A DNA stretch of 13,338 nt from DASVSE01 sp036399715 (GTDB lineage Bacteria > Bacteroidota > Rhodothermia > Rhodothermales > Rubricoccaceae). The DNA is taken from NCBI GenBank assembly GCA_036399715.1, contig DASWMO010000059.1:1-13338 (forward strand), written 5' to 3'. The position numbers were made by a program, and so were the translations under genes. Under the pieces are notes generated by a model. The model had not been told where the DNA came from and ran no database searches. It saw only the letters and a list, made by a program, of their open reading frames with translations. Shown in pieces: positions 5,985 through 13,338 of the stretch (position 1 is its first letter; each line of letters begins with the position of its first letter).

Positions 5985-7184
5985 ATGCTCCCGGACCTCC
6001 GCCAGCCACCCGCCCGCCCCGCCGGCACGCGCCGCGATGTCGTCGTGCTGGGCTCGACGGGCTCGATAGGCACGCAGACGCTGGCTGTCGCGGCGCGCTT
6101 CCCGGACCGCCTGCGCATCTCCGCTCTCGCCGCAGGCTCGGACTGGGAAGGGCTCGCACGGCAGGCCCTGGACGTCCGCCCGGACGCTGTCGCGATCTCG
6201 GACCCGTCCTTCTACCCCGCACTCGCCCGGGCGCTCGCCGGGACGGGTATCCACGTCGAGGCCGGGCCAGAGGCCGTCGAGGCGCTCGCACGGACGGGCG
6301 ACGTCGTCGTGGCGGCCATCGTCGGCTCGGCCGGCGTGCGGCCCGCGATGGCAGCCGTCGAAGCGGGCAAGACGGTCGCGTTGTCGAACAAAGAGGCCCT
6401 CGTCGTCGCCGGCGCACTCGTCGTGGCTGCTGCGCGCCGCTCGGGCGCCGTCGTCGTGCCCGTCGACTCGGAGCACTCGGCCATCTTCCAGTGCCTCATC
6501 GGCGAGGCGGCGGGCTCGGTCGAGTCGATTACGCTGACGGCCTCGGGCGGGCCCTTCCGCACCCGCGACGCCGCCACCTTCGCTGCGATCACGCCAGAAG
6601 AGGCGCTGCGGCACCCCAACTGGGCCATGGGCGCGCGCGTCACCATCGACTCGGCGACGCTGATGAACAAGGGCCTCGAGGTGATCGAGGCGCACTGGCT
6701 CTTCGGCGTCCCGGGCGAGCGGATCGACGTCGCGGTCCACCCGCAGTCCGCCGTCCACTCGCTCGTGACGTTCGTCGACGGCTCGGTGAAGGCGCAGCTC
6801 GGCGTGCCCGACATGGGCGTTCCGATCCAGCTGGGACTGTCGTTCCCCGAGCGCTGGCCGGCGCCCGTCGCACGCCTCGACGTGGCCGGTCTCGGGACGC
6901 TGGATTTCGCCCTTCCCGACCTCGCCGCGTTCCCGTGCCTCGGGCTGGCCTACGCCGCGCTCCGGGCCGGCGGGGCGACGCCGGCCGCGATGAACGCCGC
7001 CGACGAGGTCGCCGTCGCATGCTTTCTCCGCGGCGAGATCGCCTTCCCCGACATCCCACGCGTCGTCGAGGCTGGCATGGCCGCGGCCGACGGCAGTGAC
7101 GCCGGTTCCATCGACGGCCTGCTCGACGCCGACCGCCGCGCCCGCGCGCTCGCTGTGGAGGCCTGCCGCCGTGCGGCCGCGTAG
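5985..7184 (+). CDS. dxr: 1-deoxy-D-xylulose 5-phosphate reductoisomerase
   Basis: This enzyme catalyses the first committed step of the MEP pathway, the NADPH-dependent isomerisation and reduction of DXP to MEP in the cytoplasm. The 399-aa product has the NADPH-binding motif VVVLGSTGSIGTQTL (about 19-33), ALSNKEALVVAG, and the metal-binding block VPVDSEHSAIFQ, with Asp161 and Glu163 matching E. coli Asp150 and Glu152. LTASGGPFR and HPNWAMGARVTIDSATLMNK, followed by GLEVIE, supply the substrate loop and the third metal ligand Glu232. VHPQSAVHSLVTFVDGS completes the set, so all catalytic residues appear intact and the length is normal. I chose the ATG at 5985, which places the Rossmann strand about 18 residues in. 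Its isopentenyl units feed the uppS product encoded downstream. Confidence 0.96.
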   Translation: MLPDLRQPPARPAGTRRDVVVLGSTGSIGTQTLAVAARFPDRLRISALAAGSDWEGLARQALDVRPDAVAISDPSFYPALARALAGTGIHVEAGPEAVEALARTGDVVVAAIVGSAGVRPAMAAVEAGKTVALSNKEALVVAGALVVAAARRSGAVVVPVDSEHSAIFQCLIGEAAGSVESITLTASGGPFRTRDAATFAAITPEEALRHPNWAMGARVTIDSATLMNKGLEVIEAHWLFGVPGERIDVAVHPQSAVHSLVTFVDGSVKAQLGVPDMGVPIQLGLSFPERWPAPVARLDVAGLGTLDFALPDLAAFPCLGLAYAALRAGGATPAAMNAADEVAVACFLRGEIAFPDIPRVVEAGMAAADGSDAGSIDGLLDADRRARALAVEACRRAAA

Positions 7185-7190
7185 TCCCGC

Positions 7191-7209
7191 GCGGCGAACT
7201 CTGCGCCGC
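7191..7209 (+). terminator. Hairpin after dxr
   Basis: GCGGCG and CGCCGC form a six-base-pair stem around a seven-base loop, six bases past the dxr stop codon. There is no T-run, so termination is uncertain. It might only attenuate read-through into rseP. Confidence 0.25.
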
Positions 7210-7286
7210 TCGCCTCGTACGCGCTCACCTTCTTTGCAGACGACCGCCGGACGGCCTTCCGTTTCCCCCGGCCCCGACCCCCGAAC

Positions 7287-8834
7287 ATGGCTTTCCTCCT
7301 CTCGTCGCTCTCGACCATTTTCTGGCTCGCCGTCGCGCTGAGCATCCTCGTGTTCGTGCACGAGATGGGCCACTTTCTCTCGGCGCGCCTCTTCGGGATG
7401 CGCGTCGACGTGTTCTCGATCGGATTCGGGCGCGCGCTCGTCAAAAAGCAGATCGGCCAGACCGAGTACAAGGTTGGCTGGCTGCCGCTCGGCGGCTACG
7501 TCAAGATCGCCGGAATGGTCGACGAGTCGATGGACATCCCGTTCGTGATGGAGCCCGAGGTAGACGCGCAGGGCAATCCGATCCTCGACAAGAAGGGCCA
7601 GCCCGTCATGGTCCAGACGCTGGACGAGCACGGGAAACCCATCCCGGTCGACAACGAGCCCCAGCCCGACGAGTACCGCTCGAAGCCGGTCTGGCAGCGC
7701 ATGATCGTCATCTCGGCGGGCGTGATCTTCAACCTCATCCTCGCGTTCCTGATCTACACGGGCCTCGCGATGACCTACGGCCGGGCCTACACGCCCGCCG
7801 AGAACGTCCGCCTGGACGTGCAGCCGGGGACGATCGCGGCCGAGATGGGCCTCCGCTCGGGCGACCGCGTCGTCGCCGTCAACGGCGAGCCGGTCGAGGA
7901 CTTCGAGGACGTGTTCACGCCGACGACGCTCGGCGCGGACCCGCTCCGCCTGACCGTCGACCGCGGCGGGCAGTCGGTCGAGATCGAGGGGCCCGACGAA
8001 CTCATGACGCGCCTGTCGCGCGCGCAGCGCGAGGCGTCCGAGGCGGGCGTCGAACCCTCGTTCGGGTCGCTCTTCGGCGCCGAGCCCGCGCTCCCGCCGG
8101 TCCTCGCGAGCGTCGCCCCCGGCTCTGCCGCCGAGCGGGCAGGCCTGCGCGCCGGCGACCGGATCGTCGCGCTCGATGGCGAGGCTGTCGCCTCGTGGTC
8201 GCGCCTGACGGAGGTCGTCTCAGGCTCGCGCGGCCGCGAGATGCGCGTCCGCTGGACGAGCCGCGACTCGGTCGCCGCCCGCGACGGCTCGGGCGCCGCA
8301 GTCCCAATTGTCGCGACCGCCCCGGACGGCACGCGGACCTACGAGGCGCTCGTCGCGCCGCGGCAGTCCGGCGAGCGCTATATCCTCGGCGTTCTGCCGG
8401 ATGATGCGGCCCTCGGCGTCCGCTACGAGCGCTTCGGGCTCAGCGAGGGCATCGCTGCCGGCGCTGACCAGGCCTACTCGACGACAGCGACGTACGTCGG
8501 CTTCATGGGCAAGCTGTTCACGGGCCGCGAGTCGGTCCGCGAGAACGTCGGCGGGCCGATCATGATCGCGCAGCAGTCCAAGCAGGCCGCGGACCGCGGC
8601 GGGGCGTCGTTCTGGAGCTTCGTCGCCATCCTGTCGGTCGCGCTCGCGGTCTTCAACATCCTCCCGATCCCGGCCCTCGACGGCGGGCACCTCGTGTTCC
8701 TGATCTACGAGGCCGTCGCGCGCCGGGAGCCGTCGCTGAAGGTCCGGATGGTCGTCCAGCAGATCGGCCTCTTCCTGATCCTTGCCCTGATGGCGTTCGC
8801 CGTCTTCAACGACGTCTCGCGCTGGATCGGCTAG
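7287..8834 (+). CDS. rseP: RseP-family site-2 intramembrane zinc metalloprotease
   Basis: The protein cleaves membrane-spanning substrates such as anti-sigma factors and leftover signal peptides in the inner membrane. The 515-aa product has the catalytic VFVHEMGHFLSA motif in its first helix (His25, Glu26, His29). A second membrane segment lies at about 138-162, two periplasmic PDZ domains at about 180-250 and 268-335 (both with a GDRxVA carboxylate-binding pattern), and the third zinc ligand in NILPIPALDGGH (Asp465) before the last helix. The active site is complete. About 40 extra residues (84-125) between the membrane-reentrant beta region and the second helix contain three D-x-x-G-x-P-[IV] repeats and are not part of the core fold as I know it. 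The gene follows dxr by 102 bp and precedes uppS by 51 bp, a common envelope cluster. Confidence 0.95.
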   Translation: MAFLLSSLSTIFWLAVALSILVFVHEMGHFLSARLFGMRVDVFSIGFGRALVKKQIGQTEYKVGWLPLGGYVKIAGMVDESMDIPFVMEPEVDAQGNPILDKKGQPVMVQTLDEHGKPIPVDNEPQPDEYRSKPVWQRMIVISAGVIFNLILAFLIYTGLAMTYGRAYTPAENVRLDVQPGTIAAEMGLRSGDRVVAVNGEPVEDFEDVFTPTTLGADPLRLTVDRGGQSVEIEGPDELMTRLSRAQREASEAGVEPSFGSLFGAEPALPPVLASVAPGSAAERAGLRAGDRIVALDGEAVASWSRLTEVVSGSRGREMRVRWTSRDSVAARDGSGAAVPIVATAPDGTRTYEALVAPRQSGERYILGVLPDDAALGVRYERFGLSEGIAAGADQAYSTTATYVGFMGKLFTGRESVRENVGGPIMIAQQSKQAADRGGASFWSFVAILSVALAVFNILPIPALDGGHLVFLIYEAVARREPSLKVRMVVQQIGLFLILALMAFAVFNDVSRWIG

Positions 8835-8885
8835 TCCGATTCCGTTTCGCGTCCCCGGACTCGCCCGCCTTCTGACCCCGGCTCC

Positions 8886-9671
8886 GTGACCTCGACCGTT
8901 CAGCTCTCCTCGACCGCGCAGACGGCCGGCGATGCGGCCGCGCAGGCGGCGCTCAAGGCCCGCGGCGCGGTCCCGGCGCACGTTGCGTGCATCATGGACG
9001 GCAACGGCCGCTGGGCGAAGTCCCGCCGGCGGACGCGCGTAGCGGGGCACCACGAGGGCGTCGTGTCGGTCCGCGACATCACGGAGGCGTGTGCACAACT
9101 CGGCGTCGGGCACCTCACGCTGTACACGTTCTCGACCGAGAACTGGCATCGCCCCGCCGCCGAGGTGACGGCCCTCATGGAGCTGCTCGTGCGGACGCTC
9201 CGCAAGGAGGCCGAGCGTCTCCACGCCAACGGCATCCGCCTCCACGCCATCGGCGACCTCTCGCGGCTGCCCGAGCGCGCGCGGCGCGAGTTCGACGAGG
9301 CGCTCGCGCTCACGGCCGGCAACGCCCGGATGACGCTGACGCTGGCCATCAGCTACGGCTCGCGGTGGGAGATCACCGAGGCCGTCAAGCGCCTTGCTGC
9401 GGACGTCCGAGACGGCCGCCTCGACGCCGACGCGATCACCGAGCAGACCGTCTCAGACGCCCTGCTGACGGCCGGCACGCCGGACCCCGACCTGCTCGTC
9501 CGCACGGCGGGCGAGATGCGGCTCTCGAACTTCCTGCTGTGGCAGATCGCGTACACCGAGCTGTACGTGACGGAGAAGTTCTGGCCCGACTTCCGCCGCG
9601 AGGCGCTTTACGAGGCGATCCGGAGCTACCAGGACCGCGACCGCCGCTTCGGCCGCGTGGCAGAGGGCTGA
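8886..9671 (+). CDS. uppS: Isoprenyl transferase / undecaprenyl diphosphate synthase
   Basis: The enzyme extends farnesyl diphosphate with cis isoprene units to make the C55 lipid carrier for peptidoglycan and O-antigen. The GTG start gives 261 aa with an Ala/Gln-rich N-terminal extension of about 30 residues before the first core strand. Conserved family blocks are CIMDGNGRWAKSR (catalytic Asp38 and the diphosphate-binding loop), AGHHEGV, LYTFSTENWHRP, ISYGSRWEI, and DLLVRTAGEMRLSNFLLWQ with IAYTELY after it. The RTAGE variant of the usual RTGGE is a small change; relatives in Bacteroidota also vary here. The GTG is accepted because no later start precedes the core without truncating it. It uses the product line started by dxr. 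Confidence 0.95.
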   Translation: MTSTVQLSSTAQTAGDAAAQAALKARGAVPAHVACIMDGNGRWAKSRRRTRVAGHHEGVVSVRDITEACAQLGVGHLTLYTFSTENWHRPAAEVTALMELLVRTLRKEAERLHANGIRLHAIGDLSRLPERARREFDEALALTAGNARMTLTLAISYGSRWEITEAVKRLAADVRDGRLDADAITEQTVSDALLTAGTPDPDLLVRTAGEMRLSNFLLWQIAYTELYVTEKFWPDFRREALYEAIRSYQDRDRRFGRVAEG

Positions 9672-9696
9672 GCGGTCGGGCGTGAACCCCGCGAGA

Positions 9697-9906
9697 ATGG
9701 CGACCGACGCTCCGCAGGCGTCCGGTGGGTGTCCAGGTGCATCCGGTGGGCCTTCGGAAACGTCCGGTGCCGTTCCGCAGATGTCCGGCGGCTCTCTGTC
9801 CGCTTCCGGTGGGTGACAGTGGGCTTCTGGTTCCTCGCTGACGGTTTCCGGTGACACGCCGACCGCTTCCGGCAGGTTGCCGAAGGCATCCGGCGGGACT
9901 CCGGGG
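9697..9906. repeat. 21-bp tandem repeat, about ten diverged units, between uppS and bamA
   Basis: Nine consecutive 21-bp units start at 9718 and end at 9906, preceded by a weaker unit at 9697. Each begins with two or three variable bases followed by the core TCCGGYGG (TCTGGT in the unit at 9823). The last 10-11 bases vary freely between units. The period never slips. Because 21 is a multiple of three, every frame reads as heptads. The plus-strand frame gives xSGGxxx heptads, is in frame with bamA, and is interrupted only by a TGA at 9814. The minus strand has a fully open frame of P-[DE]-x5 heptads. A 39-codon plus-strand frame (ATG 9697 to TGA 9816) exists, but I do not claim it as a gene. 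Confidence 0.85.
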
Positions 9907-10134
9907 AGCGGGCCGTCGCGCGGCCACGGTCGGCATTCCGTGCTGCGGGACGCTGCTGAGCTACGCTCGGGGCCGTTGGCCGTGCCCGGCGGCAATAAGG
10001 CCCCCGACCTCCCGTTCCCGGCACACGTCCGCCCCGACGCCGGCCCCGGCCGTCTTCGCCGATTCCTGCCCCCTCCGTCGGGCGCCCGCACGCTAGCTTC
10101 GCGCGGTCCGCCTGACCCGACCCCGACGCCTGTT
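9907..10134. other. bamA upstream leader without a recognised gene
   Basis: These 228 bases follow the 21-bp repeats and run to the chosen bamA start. The bamA frame is open throughout, but the translation is rich in Pro, Gly and Arg with no signal peptide, so I treat it as noncoding. It holds a promoter-like TAGCTTC. I see no clear terminator or structured RNA. Confidence 0.5.
10094..10100 (+). promoter_or_regulatory. Candidate promoter -7 element for bamA
   Basis: TAGCTTC lies 34 bases before the TTG start chosen for bamA and resembles the TATCTTG seen at a similar distance before dxr. No convincing -33 element is visible. The placement weakly supports the TTG over starts further upstream. 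Confidence 0.3.
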
Positions 10135-12621
10135 TTGCGATCTGCTCCCGGCCCGACGCGCACCGCTGCGCGCCTCTGCTGCCTCGGCCTCCTCCTCGCC
10201 GTCGGGCCCGCTGCCGGGTCCGCCCGGGCGCAGACCCCCGCGGCCGCCCCGGCCCCGTACGAGATTCTCGCCGTGACCGTCGAGGGCGCCACCGACGAGT
10301 CCAGCGCCTCGCTCGCGCGCCAGATCAGCGGCCTCCGGCCCGGCGCGCAGGTCCAGCTGCCGTGGGACCCCAGCTTCTCAGAGGCCGTTCGCGGCCTCTA
10401 CACCCGCGGCGGCTACTCGGACGCGTCCGTCGTCGTGGCGCAGGTCGTCGGGCAGGGCGTCTTCCTGACGGTCCGCGTGACCGAGCAGCCGAAGCTCGCC
10501 CAGTACACCGTCGAGGGCCTCAGCTCGGGCGACCAGGACGACCTCCGCGACGCGATCCCGCTCCTGCGCGGCCGCGCCGTCCGCCCGGCGGATACCGAGC
10601 GCGGGCGCCTCGCCATCGAGCAGTTCCTCCGCGGCAAGGGCTACCGCACGCCGACGGTGACCGTCGCCCAGACGCCCGCCGTCGACGGCCGCGTGGACGT
10701 GGTCTACACCGTCGCCCGCGGCGAGCGCCAGTCGATTGCGTCCGTCGAGTTCACGGGCAACGAGGCCTTCTCGGACGCGACCCTGCGCCGCCAGCTCAAG
10801 GGCACGTCCGAGCGCCGGTGGTGGCGCTTCTGGAAGCGCGCGACCTTCCGCGACGAGGCCCTCCAGGAGGACCTCGCGGCGCTGCTGACGTTCTACAACG
10901 ACCACGGCCACTACGGCGCCCGCATCCTCAGCGACTCGGTCTACACGCGCCCCGAGGACGGCGGGCTCGTCGTGAGCATCGCCGTCGAAGAGGGCCCGCG
11001 CTACGCCGTCCGCAACGTCGAGTTCGAGGGCAACACGCTCTTCAGCGACGAGCAGCTCCGCTTCGCGCTCGACGTCCAGCGCGGCGAGGTCTACAACGCG
11101 ACGCGCATCGACCAGAACCTCAACTACACGGCCGCTCACACGGACGTCCGGAGCCTGTACAACGACCGCGGCTACCTCCAGTTCAACGCGGTCCAGCAGA
11201 CGACCGTCGTCCCGGGCGACTCGCTCGACCTCGCCTTCGAGATCAACGAGGGCGACGTGTACGAGTTCGGCGCCGTCACGATCGCCGGCAACACGCGGAC
11301 CAAGGACTACGTCATCCGGCGCGAGATCCGGACCGTCCCGGGCCAGCCGTACAGCCGGCAGGCTATCGAGCGCAGCCTCCGCGAGCTCACGGCCCTGAAC
11401 TACTTCGACCCGGCGAGCTTCGGCGCCGGCCCGGCCTTCGACGTCGACGACGAGGCCAACACGGTCGACCTCACGTACCGCCTCGTCGAGAAGAGCTCGG
11501 ACCAGCTCGAGCTCTCGGGCGGCTGGGGCGGGTCCGGCACGGGCCTCATCCTGACGGCCCGCGTGACGTTCGCCAACTTCTCGGTCCAGAACCTGCTCCG
11601 TGGGCGCGGCAACCCGATGCCCTCGGGCGACGGGCAGCAGCTCTCGCTCCAGATCCAGACCTACGGCCGCATCCAGCAGGTCTACTCGCTCTCGTTCACG
11701 GAGCCGTGGTTCCGCGGGCGCCAGACCCCGGCGGGCTTCTCGGTCGGCTACTCGAACTTTGCCCAGCGCAACTCGGACACACGGGTCGCGCGTGGCTTTG
11801 GGCGCCTGTTCTACCGCCAGCGCCTCCGCTTCCCGGACGACTACTTCCAGACCGGGACCGACCTCGGGTTCCAGCTCTACAACATCTCGGGCCTCTCCAG
11901 CACGAATGCCTTCGGCGGGTTGCCCGAGGGCGTCAGCCGCGAGCTCACGCTCGCACAGTCGCTCACGCGCAACGCGCTCGACAACCCGCAGCTGCCCTCG
12001 GCCGGCTCCAACCTCGGCCTCACGCTGACGATCGCGCCCCCGATTCCGGGCTTCATCCAGTATCTCAAGGCGGACCTCTCGAACGCCTGGTACACGCCCA
12101 TCGGGCCACGCCTCTCGGCGAGCGTCCGCACGCGCTTCGGCTACATCGGCTCGCTGACCGGCGAGGACGTCCAGTTCCAGCGGTACCTCATCGGCGGGAC
12201 TGCCTTGGAGGCCAACGGCGCCGTCGGCGGCATCAACGGCTTCGGTAAGGACCTCATCTACATGCGTGGCTACCCGCTGCAGTCCATCGGGCCGCGGCAG
12301 GGCGGCGAGCCCGTCGGCGGGCGCATCCTGAACAAGTACCAGGCGGAGGTGCAGTGGCTCGCGCTCCAGTCGCCCCAGCTCACGTTCGCGCCGTACATCT
12401 TTCTCGATGCGGCCAACACGTGGGACAGCTTCGCGGACTATGATCCCTCCCGGCTCTACCGCTCGGCCGGCTTCGGCGCACGCGTCTTCCTGCCCATCGT
12501 CGGCCTGGTAGACCTCACGCTCGGCCGCCAGCTCGACGCGTTCGACCCGTCCGGCTTCGGCCAGAGCGAGACGGGCCAGCCCAAGTGGGACTTCCAGTTC
12601 ACCCTCGGCGGCGGATCCTGA
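10135..12621 (+). CDS. bamA: BamA / Omp85 outer-membrane protein assembly factor
   Basis: BamA is the outer-membrane core of the BAM complex, which folds and inserts beta-barrel proteins. A TTG start at 10135 gives 828 aa with a signal peptide whose hydrophobic core is CCLGLLLAVGPAAG, cleaved near ARAQ (about residue 33). Five POTRA domains follow between about residues 43 and 430. Their opening strands read YEILAVTVEG, LAQYTVEGL, IASVEFTGNEAFS, YAVRNVEFEGNTLFS and YEFGAVTIAGNT. A 16-stranded Omp85 barrel runs to the end, with the lid-lock motif MRGY (VRGF in E. coli). The protein ends FQFTLGGGS, without the C-terminal aromatic residue typical of barrels. Upstream in-frame codons lie in Pro/Arg-rich leader and repeat DNA, which is why the TTG is chosen. 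The stop overlaps the ompH ATG by one base. Confidence 0.92.
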   Translation: MRSAPGPTRTAARLCCLGLLLAVGPAAGSARAQTPAAAPAPYEILAVTVEGATDESSASLARQISGLRPGAQVQLPWDPSFSEAVRGLYTRGGYSDASVVVAQVVGQGVFLTVRVTEQPKLAQYTVEGLSSGDQDDLRDAIPLLRGRAVRPADTERGRLAIEQFLRGKGYRTPTVTVAQTPAVDGRVDVVYTVARGERQSIASVEFTGNEAFSDATLRRQLKGTSERRWWRFWKRATFRDEALQEDLAALLTFYNDHGHYGARILSDSVYTRPEDGGLVVSIAVEEGPRYAVRNVEFEGNTLFSDEQLRFALDVQRGEVYNATRIDQNLNYTAAHTDVRSLYNDRGYLQFNAVQQTTVVPGDSLDLAFEINEGDVYEFGAVTIAGNTRTKDYVIRREIRTVPGQPYSRQAIERSLRELTALNYFDPASFGAGPAFDVDDEANTVDLTYRLVEKSSDQLELSGGWGGSGTGLILTARVTFANFSVQNLLRGRGNPMPSGDGQQLSLQIQTYGRIQQVYSLSFTEPWFRGRQTPAGFSVGYSNFAQRNSDTRVARGFGRLFYRQRLRFPDDYFQTGTDLGFQLYNISGLSSTNAFGGLPEGVSRELTLAQSLTRNALDNPQLPSAGSNLGLTLTIAPPIPGFIQYLKADLSNAWYTPIGPRLSASVRTRFGYIGSLTGEDVQFQRYLIGGTALEANGAVGGINGFGKDLIYMRGYPLQSIGPRQGGEPVGGRILNKYQAEVQWLALQSPQLTFAPYIFLDAANTWDSFADYDPSRLYRSAGFGARVFLPIVGLVDLTLGRQLDAFDPSGFGQSETGQPKWDFQFTLGGGS

Positions 12622-13205
12622 TGCACACCTTCCGACTCGCGGCCGTGGCCGCCTTCGCGCTCGCGCTCGCCTTGCCGGCCGCGGCCCAGCAGAAGCTCGC
12701 CTTCGTGGACTCGGAGCGCATTCTCGCGCTCATGCCCGAGTACCGCACGGCCCAGCAGGACATCGACCGCCTCGCCTTGCAGTGGCAGGCCGAGGTCGAC
12801 GCCGTCGGCCGCGAGGCCGAGACGCTCCAGGCGGACTACGCCGCCCGCGAGCTGCTCTACACCGCCGAGGAGCGCACGCGCGGCCTCGCCGACATCGCGG
12901 CGCGCCGGCAGGCCGTCGACGCGCTCCGCCGCCGCTACTTCGGCCCCGAGGGCGAGCTGTTCCGCGAGCAGCAGTCGCGCCTGCGGCCCGTCCAGGAGCG
13001 CCTGCTCGTCGCCATCGAGACCGTCGCTGCCGACGGCGACTACGACTTCATCTTTGACCGCTCGGGCGAGTACGTCTTCCTCTACGCCCGCGCCCGCAAC
13101 GACCTCACGGACCGCGTCCTCGACGCGCTCGGCCTGACCGTCGGCCCCGGCGGCGCCCGCGCGCCCGACGCCTCGACGCCGCCACCGACCGGCGGCGACC
13201 TCTAG
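12621..13205 (+). CDS. OmpH/Skp-family periplasmic chaperone
   Basis: Skp/OmpH trimers hold unfolded outer-membrane proteins in the periplasm and deliver them to BamA. The 194-aa product has a signal peptide (MHTFRLAAVAAFALALALPA, cleaved near AAAQQ) and then the family opening KLAFVDSERILALMPEYRTA. A long charged helical hairpin at about residues 40-140 would form the tentacles. The segment YDFIFDRSGEYVFLYARARND completes the body domain, and a Pro-rich tail ends the protein. The ATG overlaps the bamA stop codon (TGATG), so translation is probably coupled, matching a chaperone made together with its client machine. Confidence 0.92.
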   Translation: MHTFRLAAVAAFALALALPAAAQQKLAFVDSERILALMPEYRTAQQDIDRLALQWQAEVDAVGREAETLQADYAARELLYTAEERTRGLADIAARRQAVDALRRRYFGPEGELFREQQSRLRPVQERLLVAIETVAADGDYDFIFDRSGEYVFLYARARNDLTDRVLDALGLTVGPGGARAPDASTPPPTGGDL

Positions 13206-13278
13206 GCGATCCGGCTCAGCCGTCGTGACCCGCTACCGCCGGGCCGCGGCCTTTCGATTCCTCCCGACTCACTCCCCG

Positions 13279-13338
13279 ATGACCTTTCGTCTCCTCGGCG
13301 CGCTCGCGCTCCTCGTCGCCCTCCCTGCTGCGGCTCAG
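13279..13338 (+). CDS. Partial gene, signal peptide of a probable second OmpH-like protein
   Basis: The ATG at 13279 opens 20 codons to the window end, encoding MTFRLLGALALLVALPAAAQ, a complete signal peptide with an AxA cleavage site. It lies 73 bp after the first ompH gene on the same strand. Bacteroidota and relatives commonly carry two ompH genes after bamA, so a second one is the best guess. No mature sequence is visible to prove it. Confidence 0.6.
   Translation, partial: MTFRLLGALALLVALPAAAQ

Noticed and set aside
5892..7631. N-terminal 580-residue extension of the TPR gene frame, antisense to dxr and rseP
   Set aside because: The sequence is low-complexity Arg/Glu/Gly/Asp text, antisense to well-recognised dxr and rseP motifs. 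The signal peptide starting at the GTG at 5891 marks the real start.
8220..9245. 341-codon minus-strand frame over the rseP end and uppS start
   Set aside because: It is antisense to strong rseP and uppS motifs, with no recognisable domain and no independent start context.
10362..12248. 628-codon second frame inside bamA
   Set aside because: Its product is almost wholly Arg/Pro/Gly/Ala. It is a frame shadow of the POTRA and barrel coding sequence.

Overview
The window is very GC-rich, and its protein signatures point to a marine member of the Bacteroidota/Rhodothermota lineage (Rhodothermia, for example a Rubrivirga- or Rubricoccus-like organism). The evidence is the tandem uppS-bamA-ompH-ompH order, a Bacteroidota-type secreted protein usually mislabelled 'asparagine synthetase B', few obvious Shine-Dalgarno sequences, and GTG/TTG starts. 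The lineage call is inference from gene style, not from a search.

Positions 1 to about 2470 are an accessory block that I read as an integron gene-cassette array on the minus strand. Four sites of 120-127 bp (1877-2002, 1188-1314, 767-886, 135-259) have the architecture of attC recombination sites. Each has GTT/AAC boxes at its two ends and long imperfect inverted arms. The gene-proximal arm carries an unpaired G and an unpaired A, about six paired bases apart. Each site lies just downstream of a small minus-strand gene: a three-helix membrane protein, an exported TonB-C domain protein, an 87-aa unknown protein and an AT-richer lipoprotein. A fifth gene is cut by the window start. No integrase is visible. 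On the side where attI would be expected (right) there are about 11 kb of housekeeping-type genes, so the block looks like an attC cluster without an integrase (CALIN-like), continuing beyond the left edge.

Positions 2361-2730 hold no convincing gene. They contain an attC-like hairpin at the array border and a small hairpin just after the next gene's stop codon. On the minus strand, 3993-5891 (exported TPR protein) and 2731-3975 (exported glutamine-amidotransferase-like protein) form a two-gene unit.

A divergent 93-bp intergenic region then leads to plus-strand envelope genes: dxr (isoprenoid precursor synthesis), rseP (intramembrane site-2 protease), uppS (undecaprenyl diphosphate synthase), bamA (outer-membrane protein assembly) and ompH/skp (periplasmic chaperone), followed by the signal peptide of a second ompH-like gene at the right edge. 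Together they make the C5 precursor, the C55 lipid carrier, and the machinery that inserts and monitors outer-membrane proteins.

The 463-bp gap between uppS and bamA holds a diverged tandem repeat with an exact 21-bp period (9697-9906). It and the attC array are the two most unusual structures in the window.
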